Assembly (NCBI RefSeq): GCF_011397635.1 | Contig: NC_064761.1 | Location: forward strand, 41,008,143 to 41,072,142 | Direction: 5' to 3' | DNA from: Epinephelus fuscoguttatus | Lineage: Eukaryota; Chordata; Actinopteri; Perciformes; Serranidae | Length of the DNA: 64,000 bases | Shown here: in pieces, positions 13,384-25,000 of the stretch | Position numbering within the stretch: the first letter of the stretch is position 1 | Layout of the letters: each line of letters starts with the position of its first letter | The notes under the pieces: model-generated | The model's database searches: none | Seen by the model: only the letters and a program-made list of their open reading frames with translations | Told to the model about the DNA's origin: nothing | Position numbers and translations under genes: made by a program

Positions 13384-16300
13384 TTACAAAAAAGAGAAAT
13401 ACACCTCATCCTTCTGTGTTTCCTCTTTGACAGTCAGCTTTAGACAGTACACATAGTCATTGCGGCACCCGACTACGAGGGAGCGTTCAAACACCACTGG
13501 GGATGAAAACAGCTCCCCGGGTAGAGTGAACGACGCCAGCATTCGTCCATCTTGTTCATCTAAGACCCACACTGTGCCATCTGTGGAGGCCACAGCCACC
13601 AGATTCCCCCTCCTGCCCACGACAGAGCCATCAAACACACACGGACTGGAGTACACCTTCCCTGTGGTCTGGAACGTCCAAACTAAAGAGCCGTCGTCAC
13701 AGTTCAAACAGTACAGATGGCCGTCATGTGATCCACACAGAACCCTCTGCCGGTCTGGCGTGACGCACGGAGAGGAGAAGACGGGTCCCTCTGTTAAAAA
13801 CTGCCAAACCTGCAGAGAAACACATTTAAAAATAGCTTTTGCTCAATTTGAAAAACTTGCAATCCTTAAAGGGATAGATTGGATTTTTTGAAGTGGGGTT
13901 GTGTGAGGTACTTGTCCACGGTCAGCGTTTTACCAACAGTAGATGGAGCTAGTTTGGAGAAGCAGGAAGGAGGGGAGCTGATACTGTTATATCCAGCTAT
14001 GCTCTCTTCAAAGCTGAAAAACCCTTCACTAATTTTACATCACTGAACATGGGAGTTGTTGGTCTACTGCTGCCTCAGTCAGATTATTTGTATGTGTCAT
14101 TGTGTGTGACTTTGGAGAATCCAAACTAACCCTTTAAAACACTTAAGTCACACAATAACTCAAACTAGCTGATGGAGGCAGCAGCTCCTGTGTTCTGTGA
14201 GGTAAAATTACAGTTTTTGTCAATGTAGTCTGTAGAGCAAAGATAACGGCTTCAGTTTCCTGTTAGAAAGGTGAAAATATTCAAAATATAGCATACACCT
14301 AAAAGAATACTATAAACTATTTTCCTCACATGCCTCCACGGAAAATGGCAAACAGAAATATTGATTGATTTATTGATGCGGGACGTGTTTAACAACAGAA
14401 AGATTACATCAAAATATCCGTTGAAATGAGCTGTGTGAGAGTTTGTACACAGATGTTTTGATATAGTTTTGCTTTGTTAAACATGGTCTCCAATCAATCA
14501 ATATGTTTGCCGTTTTTGTCACAAATTCAAGGCAACATAGCACAATTAAGTGATTGACAAATGGTCATTCTGTAGGTGAATTATTCTTTTTGACTGATTT
14601 TTCAGGCAGCTAAAAGACTAAGGATGCTCGATAATATCAGCACGTCATCGGTACCGGCCGATATCGGCTGTAAAATGAAACATTAGAGTCGACCTACATG
14701 TTGATAATATAAGTTTGTCATTGATATCGGCTTTAAAATGAAATATCAGATTGAGACAACATGCTTTTCCTTATCTTGCGCAATGTATTGTATTTCATGT
14801 CTCCAACAACAGGGTGTTTAACGTACCACCGCTTCAGTTTCAATTAACATTTTGCTATATTTGTAGGGGCTGAACGCAGCCCTGGTGTCAGAGCACATGT
14901 AAAACACTATAACGTAGTACATAGTGGGTGGAGAAACGCAGCAGTCAGTGTTCAGCTTCTCACCAGTGTCCCTGAGTTGCTGAAGCAGCAGATGTTTTTG
15001 TCCACCGATCCGATCACCACCTGACCAGAGGAGGCGTTTGGTGAAGAGAAGAACGGGGTGTCTCTACGGTACGACCACAGGACCTCTCCGCTGTCCTGGA
15101 ACAGGAAACACACTCATCAGACACTAAAGTGCAGCCTGTGTCAAAATGTCCTTAAGTGGGACAACTTTTTACCGATGTTTGGTATTTTGTTTACTCACAG
15201 GGTTAAGACAGAGGAGGTGACCTCCCAGTGACGCTGCATACAGCCGTCTGAGTGACGTGTGGAGGTAGGGTGAGGAAAACACAGCTCCACCCCCACAGTG
15301 ACGCCTCCAAACACACTGCTGGACCTAAAAGAACACACACTTTTACCTTGATTTATCTCTACTACATACATGTTCTAGTTTAGATAACTTTTACTCCCCT
15401 GAGAGGAAACTAAAGGGTTAATAAACTTGTCAATCTTGCTCCTGTTACTGGCAGTAATATCGTTTAACCAACATGAAACAAGACACTTGCCACAAAACAT
15501 TTAAAAGCTTCCTACCTTTGGGTCCAGGGCGTAAACGTGTCCATCATGTGAGCCGACTATCACCAGACCTGTGAGGGGATCCACAGCAGGACAGCTCTTC
15601 ACAGCGTCTCCCGTCTTAAACGTCCACCGTGTCTCTCCAGACGTGGCACACAGGAAATACACACAGCCATCGTAGCAACCTGTGAAAATCCAAAAATAAA
15701 CCCTGAAGGCAAAAAACATACAGTAACATATATTCATGCAATATCCAGAGAGCTGATGCTGACCTATGACCACGAGGCTCCCGCAGCGAGACACCGCGGC
15801 TGAGGCTTCGATTCTGTCCCCAAGAACTCGCTCCCACAGAAGGCTCCCGGTGGTCAGGTCTAAAGCCTGGATCCTGTGAGAGTGGGAGCCGATGAACACT
15901 GTTGCTGACTTCACATCTGTTCTGTGTTGTACCAGAAGCACTGGGGAGGCGTCCACACATCTGCCTGTGTCTGAGGACCAGCTCAGACTGAGGCCCAGAA
16001 CATCATCTCTGCATTTTTTACTGGGATCCTTCACGCCAGGTGCATCAGCCTTAAAGCTTCCATTAGTCTGTGGACGTCTGTTTTGCATCTCCATCACCTC
16101 TCCTGCTCGTCTTATAACTTTAACAGCCCAAGTCTCCCCCTGCGGCCTCTCTGCTGCTGTGGAATCTGTGCGTCCTCTCTTTGCTGGCACCACAGGGGGA
16201 GCGTCAGAGTGGCGTTTCTTGGCCTCAGACGGAGAAGACCGGCTGTTCTCAAGTGGCACCATCAGTGTAACTCTCTCAGCGTGCCGCAGCACGTCTGAGA

Positions 16301-19300
16301 AGGTCCCGTCAAGTATAACCTCCAAAAGCTCCGGTGAGGTCGCTCCCACAGCAGTGAGGATGTCTTCACACAGGTGTAGTGCCTTCAGAGAATCTCCTCC
16401 ACTCAACAGGAAGTTGGATTCCTCGTTGATGGTTTCATCTTCAGGCAGATCTAGAGCTTTCTGTTGATAGGTAGGTGAATTCAAATTGATGCCACAAATT
16501 ACAGCAGGAGATATTTAAATTTAAAATTGTGTGGTCAAAAGTAATGAACTGGTCATACCTGCCACAAGGACTGCAGAGTTTGCTTCAGTTTGTTGAAATC
16601 GCCCCGTGAAGACTCTAAACACCGTCTCTGTCTTTGGTAAATATCTAGAAGTGCCTTCACGTCCACTTTTCCTGCCGTAAAACAAACAGAAAGAAACTAA
16701 AACAGTGATGCATTATCGTGTGTCCTCAGCAGTGACTGTGTGTCTGATGCTCACCATGAGGAGTCAAACACAAGGCCGGGACCAGCAGCAGCGTGTCGGG
16801 AACGCTGTAAGACGGCAGCAGCAGAGACAGCTGGTTCAGGATGAGTCTGCTCAGATCTCCGTCTGTGCCACCCGGCTCCTCCTGACAGTGCTTTACTGCA
16901 GAGGGGAGGTCTTCACCACGCTCGGCTGAGGCTGTTTGTTCCGCATGCCCCAGTACAGATGTGAGAGGAGAATCTGCTTTTTGGTCTCCAGATGTGGACG
17001 CCACGACAAAGGCGAGCAGTCGAGAGGCTTCTTGCAGAACCACGGCACAGGCCTCCACCTGGGGCAGACTCTGTATAAGCTGGAGGAGCGGAGATACGAC
17101 ATTAATACTTCACCTTCTCTTCTCCCGAAAAAATGTAAAGCTTGATATGTTTACAGTCAGTTAAAACATCCAAACTTCAACCCACAAAAAACTTCTGTTA
17201 TCCAAAAATGTAATTACAGCTGCTTGCATTTCAAACTAGTTACACTCACCGGCCACTTTATTAGGTACACCTGTTCACAAATAACTAATCAGCCAATCAC
17301 ATGGCAGGAACTCAGTGCATTTAGTCATGTAGACATGGTGAAGACGAGCTGCTGAAGTTCAAACTGAGCATTAGAATGATGAAGAAAGGTGATTTAAGTG
17401 ACTTTGAACGTGGCATGGTTGTTGGTGCCAGACGGGCTGGTCTGAGTATTTACTGGGATTTTCAGCACAACCATCTCTAGGGTTTACAGAGGATGGTCCC
17501 AAAAAGAGAAAATATCCAGTGAGCCAAAATGCCTTGTTGATGCCAGAGGTCAGAGGAGAATGGCCAGACTGGTTCAAGATGATAGAAAGGCAACAGGAAG
17601 TCAAATAAGCACTGGTTCCAACCAAGGTGTGCAGAAGAGCATCTCTGAAGCAACAACACCTTGTCCAACCTTGAAGCAGATGGGCTACAGCAGCAGAAGA
17701 CCACACCAGGTGCCACTCCTGTCAGCTAACAACAGGAAACTGAGGCTACAGTTCAACAAATTTCTTCTCTAGAAACTTTATAATCTCTCTCTCTCTCTCT
17801 CTCTCTCTCCCTCTCTCTATATATATATATATATGTCAGAATAAAATATCTCACCTGCTGCAGGCTGTCCAAGTTGACTCGTTTGCCGTGGCGTTTGATC
17901 AGCCTGTCTCTGCGTCCCAGGTAGTACAGCTGCGTGTCTTCAACATTCACCCAGTCTCCAGTTGCTCTCATCGTCCCGGGGACGACGGTCTCCTCATCAT
18001 CCAGGAGACACACTCTGTCCTCTCCACCTGCACCAACGGTCACACGGATTTATGTGGATTTTATCCACAGATAAAAGATTTCCACACGTGTGTGTGTGTG
18101 AATGAGATCTTTCTCACCTATGAACACCTGACCTTCGCCCTCTGTAACAATTCGGCCGTGTTCATCTCTTACTTCCACCACTGTGTCCATCAGGGGAGTC
18201 CCAAGAGGCACAAAGGACGACGTGCTGAAAGGCAGGTAATGTTGAATAAAAGTTGTATCGACTGCAGCGTAATACTTGATCACTGATCATTTAATTTCTT
18301 AATTTCTTGACAAATTCAAAGTAACACAGATGGCCATTTAGAGGGTGAGTAAGTATCTTTAACAACTTGTTTAAACAGGGTGCACTCACAGGTTGTCAGA
18401 CTGCAGTAGAGACTCTGGTATTTTATAAGAGCAGGCCCAGCAGGACACTTCAGTGACACCGTAGATATTGTAGATGTGGGTTTTGTTGTCCTCGTGCCTC
18501 CAGCTCCTCAGCAGAGCTGGCGAGGGGCAGGCCTCTCCACCCAGAGCCAACACACGCAACGAGGAGCCAGATGACAACACTTCCTGTTTTAGGATACGGC
18601 GCCCGAAGCGGCTGAGCAGTGTCGGTGTGACCTGTAGAAACAAGACGACACGTTTTAGCAACGGAAAAGTCATTCAAAGAAAAATACAATTTGTTCACAC
18701 CTGCCTGCAGGACGGTCGTCTTGTGATTCCTGAACAGAAGTCGAGCCAGTCGACTGGGCATTTTCTTGATCACAGTGGGGACGATGAGGAGCTGAGCCCC
18801 GGATGATAAGGCCAGGAACATATCCACCACAGAGGGGTCAAAGGTCAAGGGCGAGGCGAGGAAAACCACATCGTCTGCACTCATCTGAAACAAAGATCTG
18901 ATCCAAGAGAGATGCGCTTGTAGATATGAATGAAAATAATGTTTCAGAGGCCAACAACAAAACAAAACCTCACCTCAGGTGCTGTATATTGGGGAGTATA
19001 CACTTGTGTGGCACCCTCACGATCTTCGGAAGGCCAGTAGTTCCAGATGTGTGCAGCACATACGCCAAGTCTTTGTGCACAGCCTCCTTTAAACCAGCAC
19101 CATCTGCTGTCTGAGCTCCGGTTTGCTCTGGTCCTGGTCGGTGCTCAGCGACTGGCAGCAGCTCAACTCGTATCAGGGTGAGTTTGAACTTTGGCAACAC
19201 CACACAAACCTCCACAGACACATGTTGGGCGAGAGCTGCCTGGAATTGCTGGACGAGGAGGAGTAGGAGGAGGAGGAAGAGGAAATAAAATCAACGTGAA

Positions 19301-21282
19301 TATTCATACAAAGCAGTGACAAGGAGGAAAGACTTCAACAGATAATAAACGCATAATCATACTGTTTAATAAATGATAATAAAAAACAAAGTGAACTGCA
19401 GATTTTAAGAATCACTTTAAGGAAATGTCCAACAGTGTGCCCATAAATCTGCTTTAGTGGATATTTAATTACAAACAAAAGAATAAAAAATAATGGAAAA
19501 ACATTTTTTATGCACTTTATTTTTAACAAACTCATATATTTAATTGCACTCAGGTTTAGATGTACCAACACACTTCATAAGTTTTTATAGACAAATACAA
19601 ATATTTTATTGCTTCACAGATATAGGGATGCACTATATAGGATTTTTTGCCGATATCAGATACACCGATATATAATAATTTATTTGACAGATAACTGATA
19701 CCGATATCGATATATCCACTTTTTTCCCTACCTAATTTTAATAATCATCAAGTCTCTTCTGTAGTGGAGTTAATATCATATTATGCATGCATGCTGTTAC
19801 TGTGACGGCCCACCAGCAGATGGAGACATGAAACACAGTGATTTTCAATGAATGTAAAATTCATTCATGGTGCCAAATAACAAAAAGCATATTCTCCTAC
19901 TTAAAGCCAATATCGGCCGATACCAATGACATGCTCGTATTATCATGCACCCCTACACAGATAGGACACAGATTGTTTTTTTAATGAGCACCCTTTTGAG
20001 TCAAAAGCAAACAAACGATCTTAAAAGCCAGGCTCATCAATTATTTAATATGGTGTCATGTGTTTAAATGTGAAATACACTATGCTCAATTAAGATCTTT
20101 ATTTATTTTTATTTTTTTTGAGGTTTGAGTGCTGCTGGACACTATATTCATGATTATTCTGACAATCACAATAAGGTGAGGTGAGGTGAGGTGAGATGAC
20201 TTGCTAACAGGAGGTTGCAAATAACATGCAATCAAATATATACACAATATATTTAACGACAAAAGCAGGATAGATGATAAATAAATTTTGGTTGCTTATA
20301 AATATTTTTGTACCGTTACAAAACTGAAGTAGCTGGTGTAAGAGTTCAAGGGTGCATGGTTTATCGTGATCTGGGATAAAACCTTATATTGTCTCATCCC
20401 TGATAACAGCTGTAGTGGGTCCTGGATTATTAGCTAATTTTGTGGCCCTGTCTTATTGTGTCAATATCTGTTTTTAAGATGTTTATTAGTTTAGTTTATA
20501 TTGTGCACATTTCATATTATTGGGTTCTTGGTCTGTGGCCTGCAATAGAGGTGGACATAATGCAGGAAACAGTTAGTAGGAGCTCAACAGAACATGTTTG
20601 CCCCGGGTTTCCCTGACAGATTAATGTTCTTAAACCGTGATCCTGAGAGGAATAGTTCAGTCTGTAGGGACTTATGTTGGGAACCAGTGGATTGCCAGGT
20701 ATTATCAAATATTGTGTTTGCATAATTGGTCATTATATTTGTTTTCTATACTCATAAAATATGAATTAGTCAACCTGCAGGGTGTCGGTCTTCACAGCAC
20801 AGTACTTAAGGCCACACTGGGTCATGACTCTGGCAGAGAGGAGTCCTGGAGCTTCTGGGTCCAGAGGGACATAAGCAGCAGGTGTCTGCAGGATCCTGGA
20901 AAACAACACAAGACTATTTATCTTCATGTCACCCAGGAACATTACTCATTTCATATGGCACCGAAATTCAAAACTGTTCAATCCCCACACACATATACAC
21001 CGGTCAGATGCTGTGATTTGACACTTGACAGTGAACTCACCCCAGAATCCACACAGGTATGAATACATCATCACAACAATACAGTCCGATCAGGCCGTTA
21101 TTAGGAGAGCAGGTCTGTCGTAGGATATGAGACAGTTCACCGGACAGTTGAACCAGATCTCTGTAGAGCAAAGACACCGGGCTGTCTGACTCTGACCCGC
21201 TGTCATATGTCACAGCTGCTCTGTCGGGGTGCAGAGAGGCAGCGGCGGATACAAACTCCTGCAGAGTCCGAGCAGCAGCCAT
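13384..21282 (-). CDS. aasdh: AASDH (ACSF4/U26), acyl-CoA synthetase, carrier and PQQ-propeller protein
   Basis: Fourteen exons join in phase: 21282-21041, 20895-20775, 19248-18974, 18897-18705, 18631-18390, 18224-18118, 18027-17855, 17079-16755, 16671-16559, 16460-15764, 15679-15516, 15324-15199, 15095-14964, 13809-13384. The product is 1111 residues against about 1098 in human. The order is an adenylating domain with VLHTSGTTGLPK (about residue 185), LASPLTFDPS, YGVTEVS, MRATGDW and IKRHGKRVN; a carrier domain with FLLSGGDSLKAL, whose Ser (about 621) is the expected phosphopantetheine site; then PQQ-type repeats such as YIGSHSHR/VIVGSHDGHVYALD to the end. The family is proposed to activate beta-alanine or related acids; its substrate in animals is unsettled. 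The start MAAARTLQEF aligns with the mammalian start; an in-frame ATG lies 19 codons upstream. Exon 4 needs a GC donor. Confidence 0.94.
13866..14345. repeat. MITE-like repeat, copy A (AASDH last intron)
   Basis: It begins AAGGGATAGATTGGATTTTT and GAAGTGGGGTTGTGTGAGGT and runs colinear with 27752-28412. Shared internal blocks include GTGAGGTAAAATTACAG and TTTTTGTCAATG. The second end is missing here, replaced by other repeat sequence. Confidence 0.6.
14395..14600. repeat. Interspersed repeat, copy 2
   Basis: Colinear with 10130-10380 in the CRACD intron. See that entry for the shared blocks. Confidence 0.45.
14620..14760. repeat. hAT-like MITE fragment with GGCCGATATCGGC core
   Basis: AAGGATGCTCGATAATATCA, then a TCATCGGTACCGGCCGATATCGGC-type block. 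The same end is seen inverted at 19890-19962. The other end of this copy was not found. Confidence 0.5.
17241..17760 (+). mobile_element. Tc1-type transposon fragment (AASDH intron)
   Basis: It starts with the Tc1-family end CACCGGCCACTTTATTAGGT and continues into the transposase N-terminal region. Readable pieces include GDLSDFERGMVVGARRAGLS and MARLVQDDRKATGSQIS, interrupted by stops. It ends abruptly after AGGCTACAGTTCA. The catalytic half and the right inverted repeat are absent. The segment 17330-17755 is nearly identical to 63545-63968. Confidence 0.85.
17784..17834. repeat. (CT)n(AT)n microsatellite
   Basis: A CT run passes into an AT run just beyond the broken end of the Tc1 fragment. 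Confidence 0.95.
19622..19962. repeat. hAT-like MITE with inverted ends (AASDH intron 2)
   Basis: The left end reads ATAGGGATGCACTATATAGG. The right end, reverse complemented, reads TGTAGGGGTGCATGATAATA. GCCGATATC words flank an AT-rich centre of about 300 bp. The same family is seen at 14620. Confidence 0.6.
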
Positions 21283-22071
21283 ATTGAGCCGTTCAAAGAC
21301 CACCGGCTCATTCTCCGGAAGTCCCGAGTCTGGACACAAGCCCGTAAATCATATTATGATTCATTTATTGATTAATTCAGAGGAATGAAGTCTTGTTTAT
21401 ATCGAGGCAGTTGGACGGACGCTGGCATCGTGTTACTGTTTGTCGCGTAAAGATGGCGTCACGCTGATGGCTGATTCAAGTGCTTCTGCTGAAGTCGACA
21501 TCACGAAATCTGACTTAGCCACAACCAGTGTGGAATGTAACGAAGTACATTTACTTAAGTACTGTGTTTAAATAAACTTTGAGGTACTTGTACTTTACTG
21601 TAGACACAAAACAATAATGATGAATCTGCAAAGTGACTATATTGTCCATTTTTGAGGTTCCTCAAAAATTGTACTTATAAATACAGTACTTGTAAATGTG
21701 GCCTACTTAGTTACATTCCATCACTGACGGAGAGTATACATAAACAAAAACAAAAGTCAAATCCCTTGTTTGTGTACACAACAAAGTCAATTCTTCTACT
21801 TTCAGGATGTTTTTAGAGCGCTATTTTTGGAAACAAGGATTTCCCAGTATCTTTGAACGCCACCCTGTCCAATCAGCAGTCTGTATTTTGTGGCAGAATT
21901 TTGAACGTTACCCGCCAGAAGTCAGAACTTAAAACCAAAAACGCAACAACCGCAATAAAACGTTAAGAAAAATAAGAAGAAGCTCTTAAACTCGCGTTAA
22001 GTTTTTCGATTCAGTAGTCCGCTGCTACTTTCACCACGTTTCAACATCGAGAAACGCACTTGATATCCAAC
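21283..22071. promoter_or_regulatory. Head-to-head interval of AASDH and the HJURP-like gene
   Basis: The two start codons are 790 bp apart on opposite strands, so both promoters must lie here. About 190 bp of it (21536-21726) is a MITE. I saw no TATA box in a convincing position. Shared control of the two genes is an inference from geometry only. Confidence 0.5.
21536..21726. repeat. hAT-like MITE with inverted ends
   Basis: The left end is CAGTGTGGAATGTAACGAAG. The right end is the near reverse complement, finishing CTTAGTTACATTCCATCACTG. Internal blocks such as AAGTACATTTACTTAAGTAC are partly palindromic. This is a very common fish repeat type. No clean 8-bp target duplication is seen. 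Confidence 0.65.
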
Positions 22072-25000
22072 ATGGACGATTTTTTAACGAAACGACTCAC
22101 TGAAAACAGTTTAAGCTACAAAACGTCGCTGGAACGAATCATAGACAAGGTGCGTTAACAGTCCTCGGGCCGTTAGCATAACGCTAAGTAGCACAGCTAC
22201 CGTTAAAAAACACTTTACTTAGCGTCTCCTCTGCTAATGTTTTCTACAGTATTCAAAGCTTCAGGACCAAGATGGAGGGATGGAGGTGTGCCTCGTGAAA
22301 ACATCAACTCCAGGTAAGTTGACTGCAAAGCTGTTGTAACATTGAGTTAACCCGGGGTTTAATGGAAGAGACTATGGCACTGAGTTTACACGTCATAGCT
22401 GGATTAATCTGTCATTCAGTTCCTCCTAATTTAAAATAACATTTCAGATAACCACAATGACATTCCTCATAGGACAACATGATACCACTTTTTCCATTCA
22501 TGTGTATTGTGCCTTGATTATATCTGCATTGTGATTCTTACTAGGAAAAACTCCCATTTCAGATATGTACAATCCACTTACTAGTCTAAATTTAAATTTT
22601 AAATATCCAAAATAAAAATAAAAACATCCCAGATATCCATAATGTAATGTTTAAATATCCAAAATAAAAAAAAAATCAGTTTTGTCTAGTAAAAATGTCC
22701 TTATGGATCCACAATGGGCATTACAATTAGAGAAGATGCAACTTTAGATATCCACAATTAGAATTATGACTAGCAACAATACAGCTGCAGAGATCCACAA
22801 AAGTATTCAGAGTTATATTAATTAAATTAAAGATATACTTTATTAATCCCTGACGGGAAATTCAGTTTTTGCACATGCATTAAATGGAGAGATGGCCCAG
22901 TGAGGGGGGCTGCCCATGGACAGGCGCAGAGAGCAGTTGGAGGTTCGGTGCCTTGCTCAAGGGCACCTCAGCAGTGCCCAGGAGGCAAACTGGCACCTCT
23001 CCAGCTACCAGTCCACGCTATATACTTGGTCCAGACGGGGACTTGAATCAGCGACCCAGTTCACGTCCCCGTCCGGACCAAATATGGAGTGTGGACTTAT
23101 TATAGATATTTATTTATATTTATAAGTATGTCTGATATTGTTTTTCTGTTTTGTATATTTGAAATTAACATCATGACCAGTAACAACTAGACTGTAGATG
23201 TCTAATGTTGTAGTTTTCCCAGTAAGAATTCTGTTGCAAATATCCAGAATCTTCTATCTGGATACCGAAATACAGTTGTGGATATCAGAAATTAAGATGA
23301 ATGACAAAAGTTACGTAAGTATGACATTGTGGATATCTAAAATGACACTTGTGGATCTAAGAATGTAATTGTGGATATCTGAAATGTTCTTTTTGACCAG
23401 GAATCTGAATTACAGATATCTGTAGTATATATCCAGTCTAGAGATTAAATGTTAAAATGGCCATTTTAAAGGACTTGAAGATATTATAAATTAGGTTTTG
23501 ACTAGTGCAATCAAAGTTGTAGATAACTTGAAATGCAGATACTGATATCAACAATTTAAGTCCTGCTAGTGGCAAAGTAAAATTTATTGTAGATAAATGC
23601 AATTGTTCCAACATTACAGGTGTCACAAAAGTAATTCTAGATATCTTAAATCCAGTTCTTACTATTGAAATGTTACTCCAGATATCTAGAGTTGCATGTC
23701 AGCCATCTGAAATACAATTGTAACTTGTATAAATAATATTGGCACAAATAAAAAATTGGGATATTTACAGTTGCTTTCATTACTAGTCAGAATTTAATTT
23801 TAGTCATCAAAAAAGAGATTTCCACTATTCAAAATGTCTTTGTAGATGTCGTCAATGACGTACCTATGACAAGCCATAGGTTTTCTTTTTTAATTGTCTT
23901 TTTTAAGTGTTGAGACATAGATATATTGATTAGTTGATTCAACTATATTAATCATCAACACATCGCCAGCGTACGATTAGAGAATTCAACGGCATTGTCA
24001 CCACTCGCTGACATTTTTATTATAAATGATCAATCAAGACATTTTACAGGTGAGTCAATAGTTAAATAATGGTATGTCACAACTGTGCTTCTTTGTTTTT
24101 GCATTCACTCAGGTTAACCAACCAGTCTGTGATTTGTTTCATCTCTGCAGTTTGACAGTTGTCATGTGACCTTGTCTCATTGTGTTTCTTTTCTGTCTCT
24201 GCATGATGAAGCAATTGAACGCTACATGAGGCAGTCAAAAATGGAGCTGAACAAGGTGGGATCAAAGTTTTGGGTTTCTATGAATATACTCTGCATCCAC
24301 ACATGACATAAAATACAATAGCCTGATTTAGGAAGCAGTTTGGTTAAATGCATGTTCTCAGTGAATTCAGGTATTGAATATATTTTCAGCTATTATAATC
24401 AGACACTTATCCTCTCCTCAGCGCCTGACAGATGTGAGTGACGAGTCAAGATGTGAGTATCCATAACCTAAAACACGAAAAGCAATTTACAGAGTTGTTT
24501 TTAAGTTGTATATTTATTAATTTGATTGCTCTGATATTTCTTCCCCTGCAGCCCAGGACATAACAACAGACTCTCAGGTAAATTTAGTGTTTATTTCAAC
24601 AATTCTGTTTTCAATGTCTTGTACATCTCAAATTCATTATTGTTGTTTTTTTTCAACAGTTAAACTTCACGCTTCAATCCGGCAGAGCTGATGAAACTTG
24701 TGCTTCCAACCTGTCTGTGTCTGTGGAGGATGATGGTGAGGAAGCAATAGGCAAATGGTTTTGAGCTATTTCCAGAAATTGAAATGAAAAGGTGTCTAAT
24801 TTAAGGTGACGTTTCTTCTCCCTTTTTGCGCCCTACAGTGACAGCTAGAAGTGACACGACTCACCTGACTGTGAGCTCGTCGGATGCGAGTCAGAGAACC
24901 ATTTTTGAGGTGGAGGTCCAGCCTGAGGACCAAGATGAGGAGCTGGAAATGACTCTGAGAAGCCAAGGCAGCTCTTTGGTGGAGCTCTACCCCAGCATGA

